DNA from: Spirochaetales bacterium | Lineage (GTDB): Bacteria; Spirochaetota; Spirochaetia; SZUA-6; JAFGRV01 | Length of the DNA: 57,121 bases | Reading direction: 5' to 3' | Assembly (NCBI GenBank): GCA_016930085.1 | Contig: JAFGHO010000020.1 | Coordinates: 1 to 57,121, forward strand | Notes under the pieces: generated by a model | The model's input: the letters and a program-made list of their open reading frames with translations, nothing else | Databases searched by the model: none | What the model was told of the DNA's origin: nothing | Shown: positions 8,288 to 16,777 of the stretch, piece after piece | Numbering within the stretch: position 1 is the stretch's first letter | Layout of the letters: every line of letters starts with the position of its first letter | Position numbers and translations under genes: made by a program

Positions 8288-9583
8288 TCAAGTTTCCGTG
8301 GTATCGATTTCCAGAAACAGAAAGGTTTCTCCCAATAAAAGCCCTATTCGCGCCCTGAGAAGAATGATGTCGAGGCCGAAAAATTTCGATTCCTTCTCCT
8401 TCTCCAGATACCTGTCCCGCGTTTCATAGAGATCGAGTACCGGGATGAGGCCGAGGTTGAAGCTTTCCTGCTTTTTATCATATTCCTTTTGAGCGCTGGC
8501 GACCCTTTTTTTCGAGATATTGAGCAGGTCGACGCTTCTGTTGTGCAGATCGACGATTTCGGCAAGATCATCTGTAACGTTTGTCCTGGCCGATTCAAGT
8601 TCGATAAGGGCTTTTTGAATGGCCAGCTCGCTTTTTTCGGCATTGATGCGCAGCCGGTTCTGGGAAAATAGATGAAAGGTCGCGGTAAAACTCAACGAGG
8701 TGTCGAGTTTCGGTTCACGGCCCACCCACCGCTCGATTGTCGAATTATAGTCATAGCGGTCATAGGTGAGTGAAAGTCCAAGGTTGAGTGAGGGAAGCCA
8801 CCTGTTCCGCTCTGCAAGGACTTTTTTCATTTTAAGGATCGCGAGCTCTTTTTCCCCCGTCTTGATTGAGAGCGATGACACCTCACCGGATAACGGCGCC
8901 TTTTCTTCAATATCTTCGAAACCGATATAGGCAAAGCGTTTTTCAGGTTCTTCCACCGCGCCGAGTTCACGGTCTCCAAGTTTTTTCCGGAGAGAGGAGA
9001 GGGCGATATCATAGTCGAGTCTGCTTTTCCTGCTAACATAAATGCTGTTGTCGTAATCCGCTTCCGCGTTCAGCAACTCGATATCGGAAATACTCCCCTG
9101 TCTGTTTTTGGAAAGCGCATACTCGTAGTTGAGTTTCGAAGCGGTTTCCGAAGTCTCCGCCAGCGTGAGAGCGAACTGTTTTTTGAGTACATCGACATAC
9201 AGTTCGAGTGTTTCATAGAGAAGCTGTTGGGAGAGCAATTCGTATTCGAGAAGCATTCGTTCGTATTCCATCCGCTGTATCCGGTTTTCAAACACCTTTA
9301 CGTCCGATAGGTTGAGGTAAGAGGAAAGCTCGACGGCATGATTGTGTGAAAAATCATCCGTAAAGGGCCGGGTGATTCCTCCCGTGTATGAAAGCTGGAG
9401 ATCGGGGAGATAGGTAAATGGCTGGTTGCGAACCTCGAGTCGCATGGCAATGAGATCGAGTTGTTTTGTTTTCAGTTCTTTCGAATTTTCAAGCAGGATA
9501 CCGGGAATATCGGAGATCGATAGTCCCTGACAAGGGCCGCAGATACATAAAAGAAAGCATGAAATGTATAAATATTTTACCAT
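8288..9583 (-). CDS. TolC-family outer-membrane efflux protein
   Basis: 431 residues. A signal peptide (KYLYISCFLLCICGPCQG) is followed by the two-fold helical-hairpin pattern of TolC-like channels, with long amphipathic coiled segments such as LSQQLLYETLELYVDVLKKQFAL and the C-terminal DLYETRDRYLEKEKESKF. It forms the outer-membrane exit of the preceding MacA/MacB-like exporter. Its ATG overlaps the permease stop as TAATG, indicating translational coupling. It is the last gene of the four-gene operon. The substrate is unknown. Confidence 0.85.
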   Translation of the reverse strand: MVKYLYISCFLLCICGPCQGLSISDIPGILLENSKELKTKQLDLIAMRLEVRNQPFTYLPDLQLSYTGGITRPFTDDFSHNHAVELSSYLNLSDVKVFENRIQRMEYERMLLEYELLSQQLLYETLELYVDVLKKQFALTLAETSETASKLNYEYALSKNRQGSISDIELLNAEADYDNSIYVSRKSRLDYDIALSSLRKKLGDRELGAVEEPEKRFAYIGFEDIEEKAPLSGEVSSLSIKTGEKELAILKMKKVLAERNRWLPSLNLGLSLTYDRYDYNSTIERWVGREPKLDTSLSFTATFHLFSQNRLRINAEKSELAIQKALIELESARTNVTDDLAEIVDLHNRSVDLLNISKKRVASAQKEYDKKQESFNLGLIPVLDLYETRDRYLEKEKESKFFGLDIILLRARIGLLLGETFLFLEIDTTET

Positions 9584-10947
9584 TATTCATACCTCAGCGC
9601 GGTAATGGGGTGAAGCCGTGAGGCTTTTATGGCGGGATAAATACCGAATATTATGCCGATAAAGCACGAAAAGAGAAGGGCAAGCATGATCGATCCGACG
9701 GAGATCGACGCGGCAAGACCGGAAAGCAGTGAAAGCAGTGACGCCGATAAAAACGAGAGGAGTATACCGGCAAATCCTCCGCACAAAGCCAGGATAACGG
9801 TTTCGATAATGAACTGGATGAATATGTCGAGATCGCTCGCGCCGACGCTTTTCCGGACGCCGATCTCCCGTATCCGCTGTGAGATCGAAGCGAGAATCAC
9901 GTTCATGATACCGATACCGCCGACAATCAGGGCGATTGCCGCGATACTGCCCAGCACAATATTGAAAAGACCGATCTGTTTATTCATCATCTCGTAATTT
10001 TCGGCCGCCGTGTTTATTTCGAAATCCTCGACACCCCTGCTTTCCTTCAGCGTTTTACTCATCAGCTCGACCTTTTCCGTGAGATTATCCGGACTTTTTA
10101 ATAGGATATTGACCTGATCGATCGTATTTTCTCCCCGGTACAGTATCTGTATGATCGAAAACGGAACGCAGATAATGTAGTTCTTGAACCAGAGGACATT
10201 CCCCTGTCCGTATTTCCTCCAGAACCCGCGTCTTCCCGAGGAATCCGTTTCCGGCTCCTTTTTGATTGCGTATTGCGGAATATTTGTTTTCGGTTTTTCC
10301 TCAGCCTTTTTCACCGGTCTCAACGGGTCGGTCATCTGATAGTGCTTGAAAATCCCGACAACAGTGAGGGGAACACCTTCGACGTCGATCCGCTGACCGA
10401 CGGGATCTTCGTATTCGGAAAATAACTCGCCCCGGATTACCGTGCCGATGACGCAGACCCGTGCAAGCGACCAGTCGTCGAATTGCGTCAGTTCGCGTCC
10501 GCTTTCGATTTCATATTGTTCGGCCTTCATGAATGCGGGGGTAATACCGATGATACGGTTGACATGAAGTGCCCGGTCCGCCCGCTTCACCAGCGCCCAT
10601 TCCCTGACCAGCGGGGAGATAACATCGATGATATCGGAGTGGTTTTTAAAGAGGACCTCCACATCCTCGAAGGTGATGCCGGTCCGTTTGGCGCCAAAAG
10701 TGAGGTTTCCCGTACCCGCTGTCTCTTCACCGGAATACGAAAGACGGATATTGTTCAACCCTCCCCACTGGTTCATGATCTCGATCGTACTTATTTTCGC
10801 CCCTTCGACGATACTCGCCATGGTGATGAGGGAGGCGACCCCCAGAGTAATACCGAGCATGGTAAGCAACGAGCGTGTTTTGTTATGAAAAATCTCTTTT
10901 ATTCCCGTAAGGATGGATTCGAGGACCGTGAGGAGGAGTGTTTTCAT
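9583..10947 (-). CDS. MacB/FtsX-type ABC transporter permease
   Basis: 454 residues. One N-terminal membrane helix (about 20-45) carries the typical KTRSLLTMLGITLGVASLI segment, followed by a large periplasmic MacB_PCD-like domain (about 50-320). Three C-terminal helices contain the FtsX signature (VGGIGIMNVILASISQRIREIG and GVRKSVGASDLDI). MacB-type permeases do not translocate through the membrane themselves; they drive the adaptor and TolC to expel substrate from the periplasm. An internal stretch (about 210-240) rich in Lys, Glu and Pro is probably a disordered insertion. It overlaps the ATPase gene by four bases (ATGA) and the TolC gene by one. Confidence 0.88.
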   Translation of the reverse strand: MKTLLLTVLESILTGIKEIFHNKTRSLLTMLGITLGVASLITMASIVEGAKISTIEIMNQWGGLNNIRLSYSGEETAGTGNLTFGAKRTGITFEDVEVLFKNHSDIIDVISPLVREWALVKRADRALHVNRIIGITPAFMKAEQYEIESGRELTQFDDWSLARVCVIGTVIRGELFSEYEDPVGQRIDVEGVPLTVVGIFKHYQMTDPLRPVKKAEEKPKTNIPQYAIKKEPETDSSGRRGFWRKYGQGNVLWFKNYIICVPFSIIQILYRGENTIDQVNILLKSPDNLTEKVELMSKTLKESRGVEDFEINTAAENYEMMNKQIGLFNIVLGSIAAIALIVGGIGIMNVILASISQRIREIGVRKSVGASDLDIFIQFIIETVILALCGGFAGILLSFLSASLLSLLSGLAASISVGSIMLALLFSCFIGIIFGIYPAIKASRLHPITALRYE

Positions 10948-11624
10948 GACCGTTCATCCCCCCTTATTCTCCCGTCGACAATCATCACCTGACGCTCCGC
11001 CCTTTCGGAAACGGCGATGTCGTGCGTGACCAAGATGATAGTACGACAATTGTCGATGAGTCTGCGGAAAATACCGATTATTTCCCCGCCCGTGACAGTA
11101 TCGAGGTTGCCGGTTGGTTCATCGGCCAGAATTATAGCGGGTTCGTTCACCAGCGCGCGGGCGATCGCCACACGCTGTTTTTCTCCGCCCGAAAGTTCGT
11201 TCGGCCTGTGCTTTATCCTGTCAGAAAGACCCACCTGTTCGATTGCCGCGTGCACCCTCCTCTTTCTTTCGCTTCTGTTCAGCCCGGAGTAAATGAGGGG
11301 AAGTTCCACGTTATGGTAAACATTGTAGCGGGGCAGGAGGTTGAAGTTTTGAAATATGAACCCTATCTTTTTGTTTCGTATGTATGAGAGTTTTCTTTTT
11401 CCTTCGCCGAAAATATCGATTCCGTCGAGAAAATAGCTTCCCTCCGTCGGGACATCGAGACAGCCTATGATGTTCATGAGGGTCGATTTGCCGCTTCCCG
11501 ACGGTCCCACGATTGCGATAAACGACCCGGCTTCGATATCCAGACTGATACCGGTCAGCGCCCTTACCTCGATACGGCCGATAAAATATGACTTTGATAC
11601 GTTTGCGCACCGGATAAGCATCAA
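10944..11624 (-). CDS. MacB/LolD-type ABC transporter ATP-binding protein
   Basis: 226 residues, a single nucleotide-binding domain. Walker A is GPSGSGKST, the signature is [15 protein letters not shown], Walker B is [12 protein letters not shown] and the switch His is in LVTHD. The closest type is the MacB/LolD/FtsE group that pairs with FtsX-fold permeases. Here the ATPase is separate from the permease, unlike E. coli MacB where they are fused. ATGA overlaps join it to both the adaptor upstream and the permease downstream. Confidence 0.92.
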   Translation of the reverse strand: MMLIRCANVSKSYFIGRIEVRALTGISLDIEAGSFIAIVGPSGSGKSTLMNIIGCLDVPTEGSYFLDGIDIFGEGKRKLSYIRNKKIGFIFQNFNLLPRYNVYHNVELPLIYSGLNRSERKRRVHAAIEQVGLSDRIKHRPNELSGGEKQRVAIARALVNEPAIILADEPTGNLDTVTGGEIIGIFRRLIDNCRTIILVTHDIAVSERAERQVMIVDGRIRGDERS

Positions 11625-12811
11625 AACTCTTTTCTCATATTGTATGCGGGGATGGTGCCACCGTTCTTGCCGAGCAGTTGATAGGGAATATCGCTGTATA
11701 TTTTGTCTCCTTCGCTCAGTCCCTCCGTGATTTCCACATGCCGGCTGTCATTGATCCCCCGTTTAACGAACCGTTTGTTGATGCCGTTTCCCTCCGCGGG
11801 AACGATCACGTATTCCCTGTTGTCTTCGATAAAAAGTGCGGTGACCGGGATTGCGAGCACGTTTTTCCTCGCGTTGATCGCTATACGGACGACCGCGCTC
11901 ATGCCGGGGCGTAATTTCGTGTCCTGTTCGGAAAGCATGATTTCCGTGGAAAATACCTTTATTCCTTTTTCGTCGATCGCGTACGGCGATATTTTTGTCA
12001 CCGTTCCGGTATAGGCGCCCTGCGGATTGGCGGCGATGAGGATGTCCGCCGTGTTGCCCGTATCGATTTTGTAAATATCGACCTCATTGATCGAAACTCG
12101 TATGACGAGTCTGCGCAGATCGGCGATCGTAAACAGAAGTGTTCCGCTTCTGGACGATGATTCGCCGCTAATCAGTTCTCCCTCTTCGACATCCCTTATG
12201 AGGACGATCCCGGCCAGGGGGGAGAGAATGGATAACCTTTCAACGGTAATGCTTGAATGGGAGCCGATTTCGCTCTTAAAGAGAGTGTATTCTTCATAAC
12301 TCGCATTGTATTCCATTTCCGCAAGCGAAAGCGCGTCCTCGGTATTCTGAAATTCGCTTCTTGAAATAAAACCCTTTTCGTACAATTGTTTCTTTTGTTC
12401 GTATTCGGCCTTCATGTTGGTCATCGCGATTTCTTTTTCCTTGAGGTTGTTCACGAGTGAGGTAATGATTCTCGCCTGTTCGAGATCCGGTTCTATTTTT
12501 GCGATAACGTCGTTTTTCTCGACATAATCGCCTTCATCGACAAGTATTTCGGCCACCCTTCCGCTGATTCGTGATTTGACTTCCGCACTCGTTTCCGGTG
12601 CGATCTCTCCGTTTTCTTCGAGTATCTGCGTAATATCCGCGCGGTAAACACTGATAACGGGCGGGGTGTCCGGCTTTTTCCGATCGCCGCTATTTGGATT
12701 CTTCCCCGGATTCGACGAACCGCCGCATGAATAAAGCAGCAGGAAAACAGTGAGGATGAAAGTGCTTCGTATGATCATAGTCATTAAAAGTCTATTTGTT
12801 TTCACGAGCAT
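11621..12811 (-). CDS. MacA-like periplasmic adaptor lipoprotein
   Basis: 396 residues. A hydrophobic N-terminus ends in LLYSCGG, a lipobox that puts Cys near residue 29 as the lipid anchor. It is followed by a low-complexity Gly/Asn/Pro stretch. The biotinyl-lipoyl-like halves (SRISGRVAEILVDEGDYVEK and later LSPLAGIVLIRDVEEGELI) flank a coiled-coil hairpin (about 115-185), then comes the beta-barrel region. This is the adaptor of a tripartite pump, linking the MacB-like permease to the TolC-like channel. The ATG has only AAGG two bases upstream; a GTG two codons later (12805) is better spaced and may be the real start. It is the first gene of the operon. Confidence 0.87.
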   Translation of the reverse strand: MLVKTNRLLMTMIIRSTFILTVFLLLYSCGGSSNPGKNPNSGDRKKPDTPPVISVYRADITQILEENGEIAPETSAEVKSRISGRVAEILVDEGDYVEKNDVIAKIEPDLEQARIITSLVNNLKEKEIAMTNMKAEYEQKKQLYEKGFISRSEFQNTEDALSLAEMEYNASYEEYTLFKSEIGSHSSITVERLSILSPLAGIVLIRDVEEGELISGESSSRSGTLLFTIADLRRLVIRVSINEVDIYKIDTGNTADILIAANPQGAYTGTVTKISPYAIDEKGIKVFSTEIMLSEQDTKLRPGMSAVVRIAINARKNVLAIPVTALFIEDNREYVIVPAEGNGINKRFVKRGINDSRHVEITEGLSEGDKIYSDIPYQLLGKNGGTIPAYNMRKEF

Positions 12812-12949
12812 ACCTTACTTCCATACTACAGGAAATACCATGTTGAATCAATCATGAGATACCGCATATAATGAATATTCTCCCGGAGGTATTGTAAAAA
12901 GAAACAATGGGGAAACGAAAAGGTAACAGATTTCTTTTTCACCGTGAGA

Positions 12950-12979
12950 TTGACTCGGGATTGCCATTCACGCGATACT
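12950..12979 (+). promoter_or_regulatory. Possible promoter for the MBL-fold hydrolase
   Basis: TTGACT (12950-12955) and GATACT (12974-12979) are separated by 18 bases, about 100 bases upstream of the ATG. The surrounding 12812-13076 gap between divergent genes shows no other gene. Confidence 0.35.
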
Positions 12980-13076
12980 ATCGGGTATGAGGCGATTGTC
13001 CGGTTATTGATCACGGGGTATTCGCCCGGCAAGTACGAGCCGCTTCCGGTAAAACATATGAAAAGAGGAGGAGGAG

Positions 13077-13760
13077 ATGATCAGGATAAAAGATAATGTC
13101 TTTCAGGTAGAGAAACTCAAAAGCGGGCAGGTGTATGTCCTCGTCGATAACGGCTCTGTCATTCTCATTGATTCGGGATTCATCGGCGATATGGCCGTTA
13201 TCGAACGGCAGCTGGATGAAATGAACATAAAAATGAAACGGATTTCGACTATTATCCTCACCCATTGTCATATCGACCATACGGCCAACCTCAATGCAAT
13301 AAAAAGGGCCTCAAATGCACGAATCATTGCGCATAAGGATGAGAGACAATATCTTGAAAATAAAAAGAAAATGGAATACAGTCGGTTGTATAAAAAGCTA
13401 TTGTGGTCGTTCCTGCATCTTCTCATGAAAACGGAAACGATCGTTATCGACAGGGAAGTCGCCGGCGGGGATATTATCGATGTATACGGCGGACTCGAGG
13501 TGATACACACACCCGGTCACACGCCGGGGAGTATCGCGTTGTATCAAAAGAAAGAAAAGATACTTTTTTCAGGTGATTGCCTGCTTAATGAAAAGGGATT
13601 ACGGATAGCACGCGGCATATATAACCAGGATGATCATGAATTGTATGAATCGGTAAAAAAACTCAAGGCTTTTGACATTCAGATCATTTGTCCCGGCCAT
13701 GGAAAAGCGATAACGGAAGACGGGAATCAAAGAATAAATGATGCCGTCCTGAGTTACTGA
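13077..13760 (+). CDS. MBL-fold metallo-hydrolase
   Basis: 227 residues with the metallo-beta-lactamase fold. The metal motif is HCHIDHT (HxHxDH, about residues 61-66). Later ligands are the His in THTPGHTPGS, the Asp in FSGDCL and the His in CPGHG. It lacks a signal peptide and extra domains, so it is a cytoplasmic hydrolase of the glyoxalase II-like group with unknown substrate. Residues 95-130 contain an extra, very basic helical segment (ENKKKMEYSRLYKKLLWSF) between the metal motifs. The ribosome site GAGGAGGAG supports the start. It is probably transcribed alone and ends at a hairpin. Confidence 0.85.
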   Translation: MIRIKDNVFQVEKLKSGQVYVLVDNGSVILIDSGFIGDMAVIERQLDEMNIKMKRISTIILTHCHIDHTANLNAIKRASNARIIAHKDERQYLENKKKMEYSRLYKKLLWSFLHLLMKTETIVIDREVAGGDIIDVYGGLEVIHTPGHTPGSIALYQKKEKILFSGDCLLNEKGLRIARGIYNQDDHELYESVKKLKAFDIQIICPGHGKAITEDGNQRINDAVLSY

Positions 13761-13784
13761 GATACGGTGATTTTTTATACCGCG

Positions 13785-13807
13785 CAAGCGGTACGGGAAA
13801 CCGCTTG
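13785..13807 (+). terminator. Hairpin after the MBL-fold gene
   Basis: CAAGCGGT (13785-13792) pairs with ACCGCTTG (13800-13807) around a seven-base loop, followed by AATTTT. The short T run makes it a moderate terminator. Confidence 0.45.
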
Positions 13808-13821
13808 AATTTTAAAAAAGC

Positions 13822-13850
13822 TTGCATTTTCTACGATAATATGATACCAT
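13822..13850 (+). promoter_or_regulatory. Predicted promoter of the mannanase gene
   Basis: TTGCAT (13822-13827) and TACCAT (13845-13850) are separated by 17 bases in an AT-rich segment. Transcription would start near 13857, so the LacI-type palindrome at 13885-13908 falls in the early transcribed region, a normal position for roadblock repression. Confidence 0.4.
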
Positions 13851-13884
13851 AAGGCCGCATTATAAAAAAGGGTGTATAGCGCAA

Positions 13885-13908
13885 CGCAACTAAACCGGTT
13901 TAGTTGCG
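13885..13908. promoter_or_regulatory. LacI-family-type operator (24-bp perfect palindrome)
   Basis: The half-site CGCAACTAAACC is followed by its exact reverse complement, with the central CG typical of LacI/GalR-family operators (core TAAACCGGTTTA). It ends about 40 bases before the mannanase ATG. This implies sugar-responsive control of the enzyme by a LacI-type repressor. No such regulator is encoded in the window. Confidence 0.65.
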
Positions 13909-13948
13909 GGCGGGAATTAAGAAAATTTGAATGTAAATGGAGGGAGTG

Positions 13949-15448
13949 ATGAAAAAAAATAAAAGCCGGATAATTTTCATTTGTCTTTTCTTATTTATTT
14001 TTTTCTGTACCGGATTACAGGCCTATGTGGGATTTCGCGTGAACAATGGATGGCTGTATGATGGAAACGGGAATCAATTTGTCATGTACGGCATCAGCCA
14101 TGCCCACTGCTGGTATACGGACAGGACGAGCGCGTTGGCGGATATTAAACGGGCCGGTGCCAATACCGTCCGCGTGGTCCTGAGTGCGGGGCAGCACGGC
14201 GAGGGATGGCCCAAAAGTGAAGCCGCCGATGTTCAGAATATCATCAGCATATGTAAATCGAACAGGCTCGTCGCCATGCTTGAATGTCACGATACGACCG
14301 GTTACGGTGAGAAATCGGGTGCGGTTTCGCTCGCGACCGCCGTCAGTTACTGGAGGGAAATTAAAAGTGTTCTCGACGGCGAGGAGGATTATGTTCTCAT
14401 CAATATCGGTAACGAGCCCTACGGAAACACCAATGCATCGGCCTGGGTAAACGATACCAGGAACGCCATCCAGTCGATGCGAAGCGCCGGATTCGACCAT
14501 ACCCTGGTCGTCGACGCCCCGAACTGGGGTCAGGATTGGGAGCATATCATGCGGGACAACGCCCAATCCATTTACAATGCCGACTCGACGGGAAACACAA
14601 TGTTATCCATTCATATGTACGGCGTATACAAGAAGGACGATACGATCAACAGTTACATAAAGACGATCAAGGATCAGGGATTGCCCCTGATCATCGGTGA
14701 GTTCGGGTGGGATCATTCGGACGGCGACCCGGACGAGGATTCGATCATGTACCGGGCCGTCGAATACAATATCGGGTATATCGGCTGGTCGTGGTGCGGC
14801 AATGGCGGGGGCGTCGAGTACCTCGATATGGTCAACAACTGGAATGCCTCGAGTCTTTCCAGCTGGGGGGATCGTATTGTCAATGGCGCCAATGGCCTGA
14901 AATCGAAGGCGGTCGAATGCTCGATATTCGGGGGCGGTTATCAACCGCCGTCGACGCAACCAGACCCGACACAGCCGCCGCCGAGCGCGGGTAGTTGCGT
15001 GAATATCCCCGTCTGGAACGCGAATGACGTCTACGATCAGACCGGAACGAGGGTCCAGTACAACGGCCGGGTATATCAAAACAACTGGTATTCAAAAGGA
15101 GAGAACCCGGAAGAATATTCCAATGACAATCAAGTCTGGACATTTATCGGTGTCTGTGACGACGGCGGAACCACCAACCCGCCCGCAGAGACTCCACCAC
15201 CGAGCAATCCGCCCACGAATCCCCCGGCACAGACACAGGTTCCGTCATCCGTAACCGGTGATGTGAACGGGGACGGGACGATCAACATCGTCGATGCCCT
15301 GATGGTCGCCCAGTTTTATGTGGGATTGTCGCCGGATAATTTTATTCAGTCCCGTGCGGATTCAAATTGCGACGGGTCGATCAATATCGTCGATGCGTTG
15401 CTTATCGCACAGTACTATGTGGGTCTGGTAAACGGATTCGACTGCTGA
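13949..15448 (+). CDS. Secreted GH5 (subfamily 8-like) mannanase with CBM5/12 and dockerin
   Basis: 499 residues. Signal peptide about 1-25. Catalytic domain about 27-327, resembling bacterial GH5_8 endo-beta-mannanases (GISHAHCWYTD, ANTVRVVLS, IHMYGVY); the acid/base is Glu156 in NIGNEPYG and the nucleophile Glu251 in IIGEFGWDH. After a Pro/Gln/Thr linker, residues 353-403 form a CBM5/12-type module (WNANDVYD, VQYNGRVYQNNWYSKGENP, WTFIGVC). A second Pro/Thr linker leads to a type I-like dockerin (about 437-499) with two nearly identical calcium loops (DVNGDGTINIVDAL, DSNCDGSINIVDAL). It should attack mannan polysaccharide outside the cell and dock to a cohesin. The start is the second ATG because GGAGGG lies between the two. 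LacI-type operator upstream, strong terminator downstream. Confidence 0.9.
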   Translation: MKKNKSRIIFICLFLFIFFCTGLQAYVGFRVNNGWLYDGNGNQFVMYGISHAHCWYTDRTSALADIKRAGANTVRVVLSAGQHGEGWPKSEAADVQNIISICKSNRLVAMLECHDTTGYGEKSGAVSLATAVSYWREIKSVLDGEEDYVLINIGNEPYGNTNASAWVNDTRNAIQSMRSAGFDHTLVVDAPNWGQDWEHIMRDNAQSIYNADSTGNTMLSIHMYGVYKKDDTINSYIKTIKDQGLPLIIGEFGWDHSDGDPDEDSIMYRAVEYNIGYIGWSWCGNGGGVEYLDMVNNWNASSLSSWGDRIVNGANGLKSKAVECSIFGGGYQPPSTQPDPTQPPPSAGSCVNIPVWNANDVYDQTGTRVQYNGRVYQNNWYSKGENPEEYSNDNQVWTFIGVCDDGGTTNPPAETPPPSNPPTNPPAQTQVPSSVTGDVNGDGTINIVDALMVAQFYVGLSPDNFIQSRADSNCDGSINIVDALLIAQYYVGLVNGFDC

Positions 15449-15492
15449 CTCATATCGGAACAGGAATTTCCTTTCTTTTATGGGAATCATTG

Positions 15493-15527
15493 AAGAGTCC
15501 GGGTGAATCGTTCCGGACTCTTTTTTT
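15493..15527 (+). terminator. Rho-independent terminator of the mannanase gene
   Basis: AAGAGTCCGG (15493-15502) pairs with CCGGACTCTT (15513-15522) around a ten-base loop, and the stem ends in a run of seven T. This is the clearest terminator in the window. Confidence 0.9.
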
Positions 15528-15796
15528 AGTGCGCCCGGCATCCCTTCAGCATAGTTTGATATATCGTTATTTCCGGGACACCTGAGATAGTCGTGTACTT
15601 CGGTACCGCTTTGCTCTATGGATAATTCAACCCTTTCCGTACCGTCACGTAAACAATAAGGATTGAAACAGATACATTATTCTTTTATCATGGTAACATC
15701 ATACCGGAGATGCATAGCATCTATTGAAAACAGGTTGTCGTTAATGACATGGGTTAATTCCCGCTTTTTTATTTGAAACAATGAGGGGGCAAGAAA
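15528..15796. other. Non-coding gap before the TauE/SafE-like gene
   Basis: About 270 bases with no supported gene, tRNA or strong hairpin. It presumably holds the promoter of the TauE/SafE-like gene, but no convincing -35/-10 pair was found. Confidence 0.4.
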
Positions 15797-16159
15797 ATGG
15801 TAAAAGTCATTTTATACCTGATTCTGGGTTTGTTTTCGGGAACGATAAGCGGTGTCGTCGGCATAGGCGGAGGTGTCATTATTGTGCCGTCTTTGATATT
15901 CTTATTCGGATTTACGCAGCAGCAGGCCCAGGGTACGACCCTGGCGCTTCTGGTGCCGCCGATAGGGCTGCTCGCTGCCTACACCTATTACACGAAAGGT
16001 CTTGTCGATGTCAAGGTGGCTTCACTGATCTGTATCGGTTTTTTTATCGGCGGGCTGCTCGGGTCGAAAATCGCGATTAATCTGTCGAATGAAATCTTAC
16101 GGAAGATATTCGGGAGTATCATCATATTAATCGGTTTATACATGCTTGTAAAAAAATAG
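15797..16159 (+). CDS. Half-size TauE/SafE-family membrane protein
   Basis: 120 residues with four predicted membrane helices. It starts with the family hallmark GLFSGTISGVVGIGGGVIIVPSL and continues with QQAQGTTLALLVPPIGLLAAYTYY. Full-length TauE/SafE proteins (about 250 residues, exporters of sulfite or organosulfonates) have two such halves; this one corresponds to a single half and ends cleanly in a basic tail. Short versions like this occur widely and may work as dimers. The ribosome site GAGGGGG precedes the ATG. The substrate cannot be predicted. Confidence 0.8.
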   Translation: MVKVILYLILGLFSGTISGVVGIGGGVIIVPSLIFLFGFTQQQAQGTTLALLVPPIGLLAAYTYYTKGLVDVKVASLICIGFFIGGLLGSKIAINLSNEILRKIFGSIIILIGLYMLVKK

Positions 16160-16194
16160 GGATTTACCATGTACATGATGAGGGAGGCATGCGG

Positions 16195-16263
16195 ATGAAA
16201 GACGGATTTGGCTGCAATGACGGCAAACGGAAACCCTTGGTAACACTTGATGAGGATAGATGA
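16195..16263 (+). other. Small ORF with strong ribosome site, in frame with a ferredoxin-like motif past a TGA
   Basis: A 22-codon frame starts seven bases after AGGGAGG and ends LVTLDEDR-TGA. Directly after the TGA the same frame reads KQCGVCIEKE and runs without another stop into the next gene at 16300. The context DEDR-x-KQCGVC looks like the start of a [4Fe-4S] ferredoxin motif, with TGA at the position where the first Cys would be expected. It may be a decayed ferredoxin-type gene, a TGC-to-TGA mutation, or a selenocysteine codon. No convincing SECIS hairpin is seen just downstream. It could also simply be a short leader peptide. Confidence 0.3.
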
Positions 16264-16299
16264 AAACAATGCGGTGTTTGTATCGAAAAGGAGATGAAT

Positions 16300-16707
16300 A
16301 TGCGTAAAAGAATTACCCTGCTTATCGATGCCTTAATCAATGCCGTGTTGGGCGGACTTCTGCTTATGTTTCCTTTTGTTTCGAATTTTCTGGGTGTTCC
16401 TCAGACGAATACTTCTTTTTATCCGAATATATTGGGGGGCGTTCTTGCCGGTGTCGCCGTCGCCCTGGTTATCGAAGCTTTGAAAAAAGAAAAAAGCCGT
16501 TTCACCGGTCTGGGGCTGATCGGTGCGGTAAGCATCAATCTGTGCGGCGGGATCGTCCTGACATTCTGGCTTTTATTCGGGAATTTGGTTCTCCCCCTTC
16601 AGGGGTCGGTGTTCCTCTGGACACTGGCCGGAATACTGCTTGTGATCAATGTCTTCGAATTGATTTTTCAGATCGGAAGCACAAAAAGCAGCGGGGGCAG
16701 GGACTGA
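16300..16707 (+). CDS. Small four-helix membrane protein, unknown function
   Basis: 135 residues with four hydrophobic segments (about 6-26, 40-60, 68-92 and 100-122) and short polar tails; the C-terminus is STKSSGGRD. I do not recognise a family. The start is set at the second ATG because AAGGAG lies six to seven bases before it, and the first ATG touches the ribosome site. The gene converges on fliG. It may be co-transcribed with the TauE/SafE-like gene 140 bases upstream. The same reading frame continues upstream through a ferredoxin-like motif up to a TGA (see 16195-16263). Confidence 0.6.
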   Translation: MRKRITLLIDALINAVLGGLLLMFPFVSNFLGVPQTNTSFYPNILGGVLAGVAVALVIEALKKEKSRFTGLGLIGAVSINLCGGIVLTFWLLFGNLVLPLQGSVFLWTLAGILLVINVFELIFQIGSTKSSGGRD

Positions 16708-16777
16708 CAGCGTATATACATATTTCGGCGACGGAAGCTGTCCGGCATCCGGCAAAGTGATGACGCAGGCGTTCACG

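Noticed and set aside
16261-16330. Confident selenoprotein call
   Set aside because: No convincing SECIS hairpin was found after the TGA, and no sel genes are in the window.
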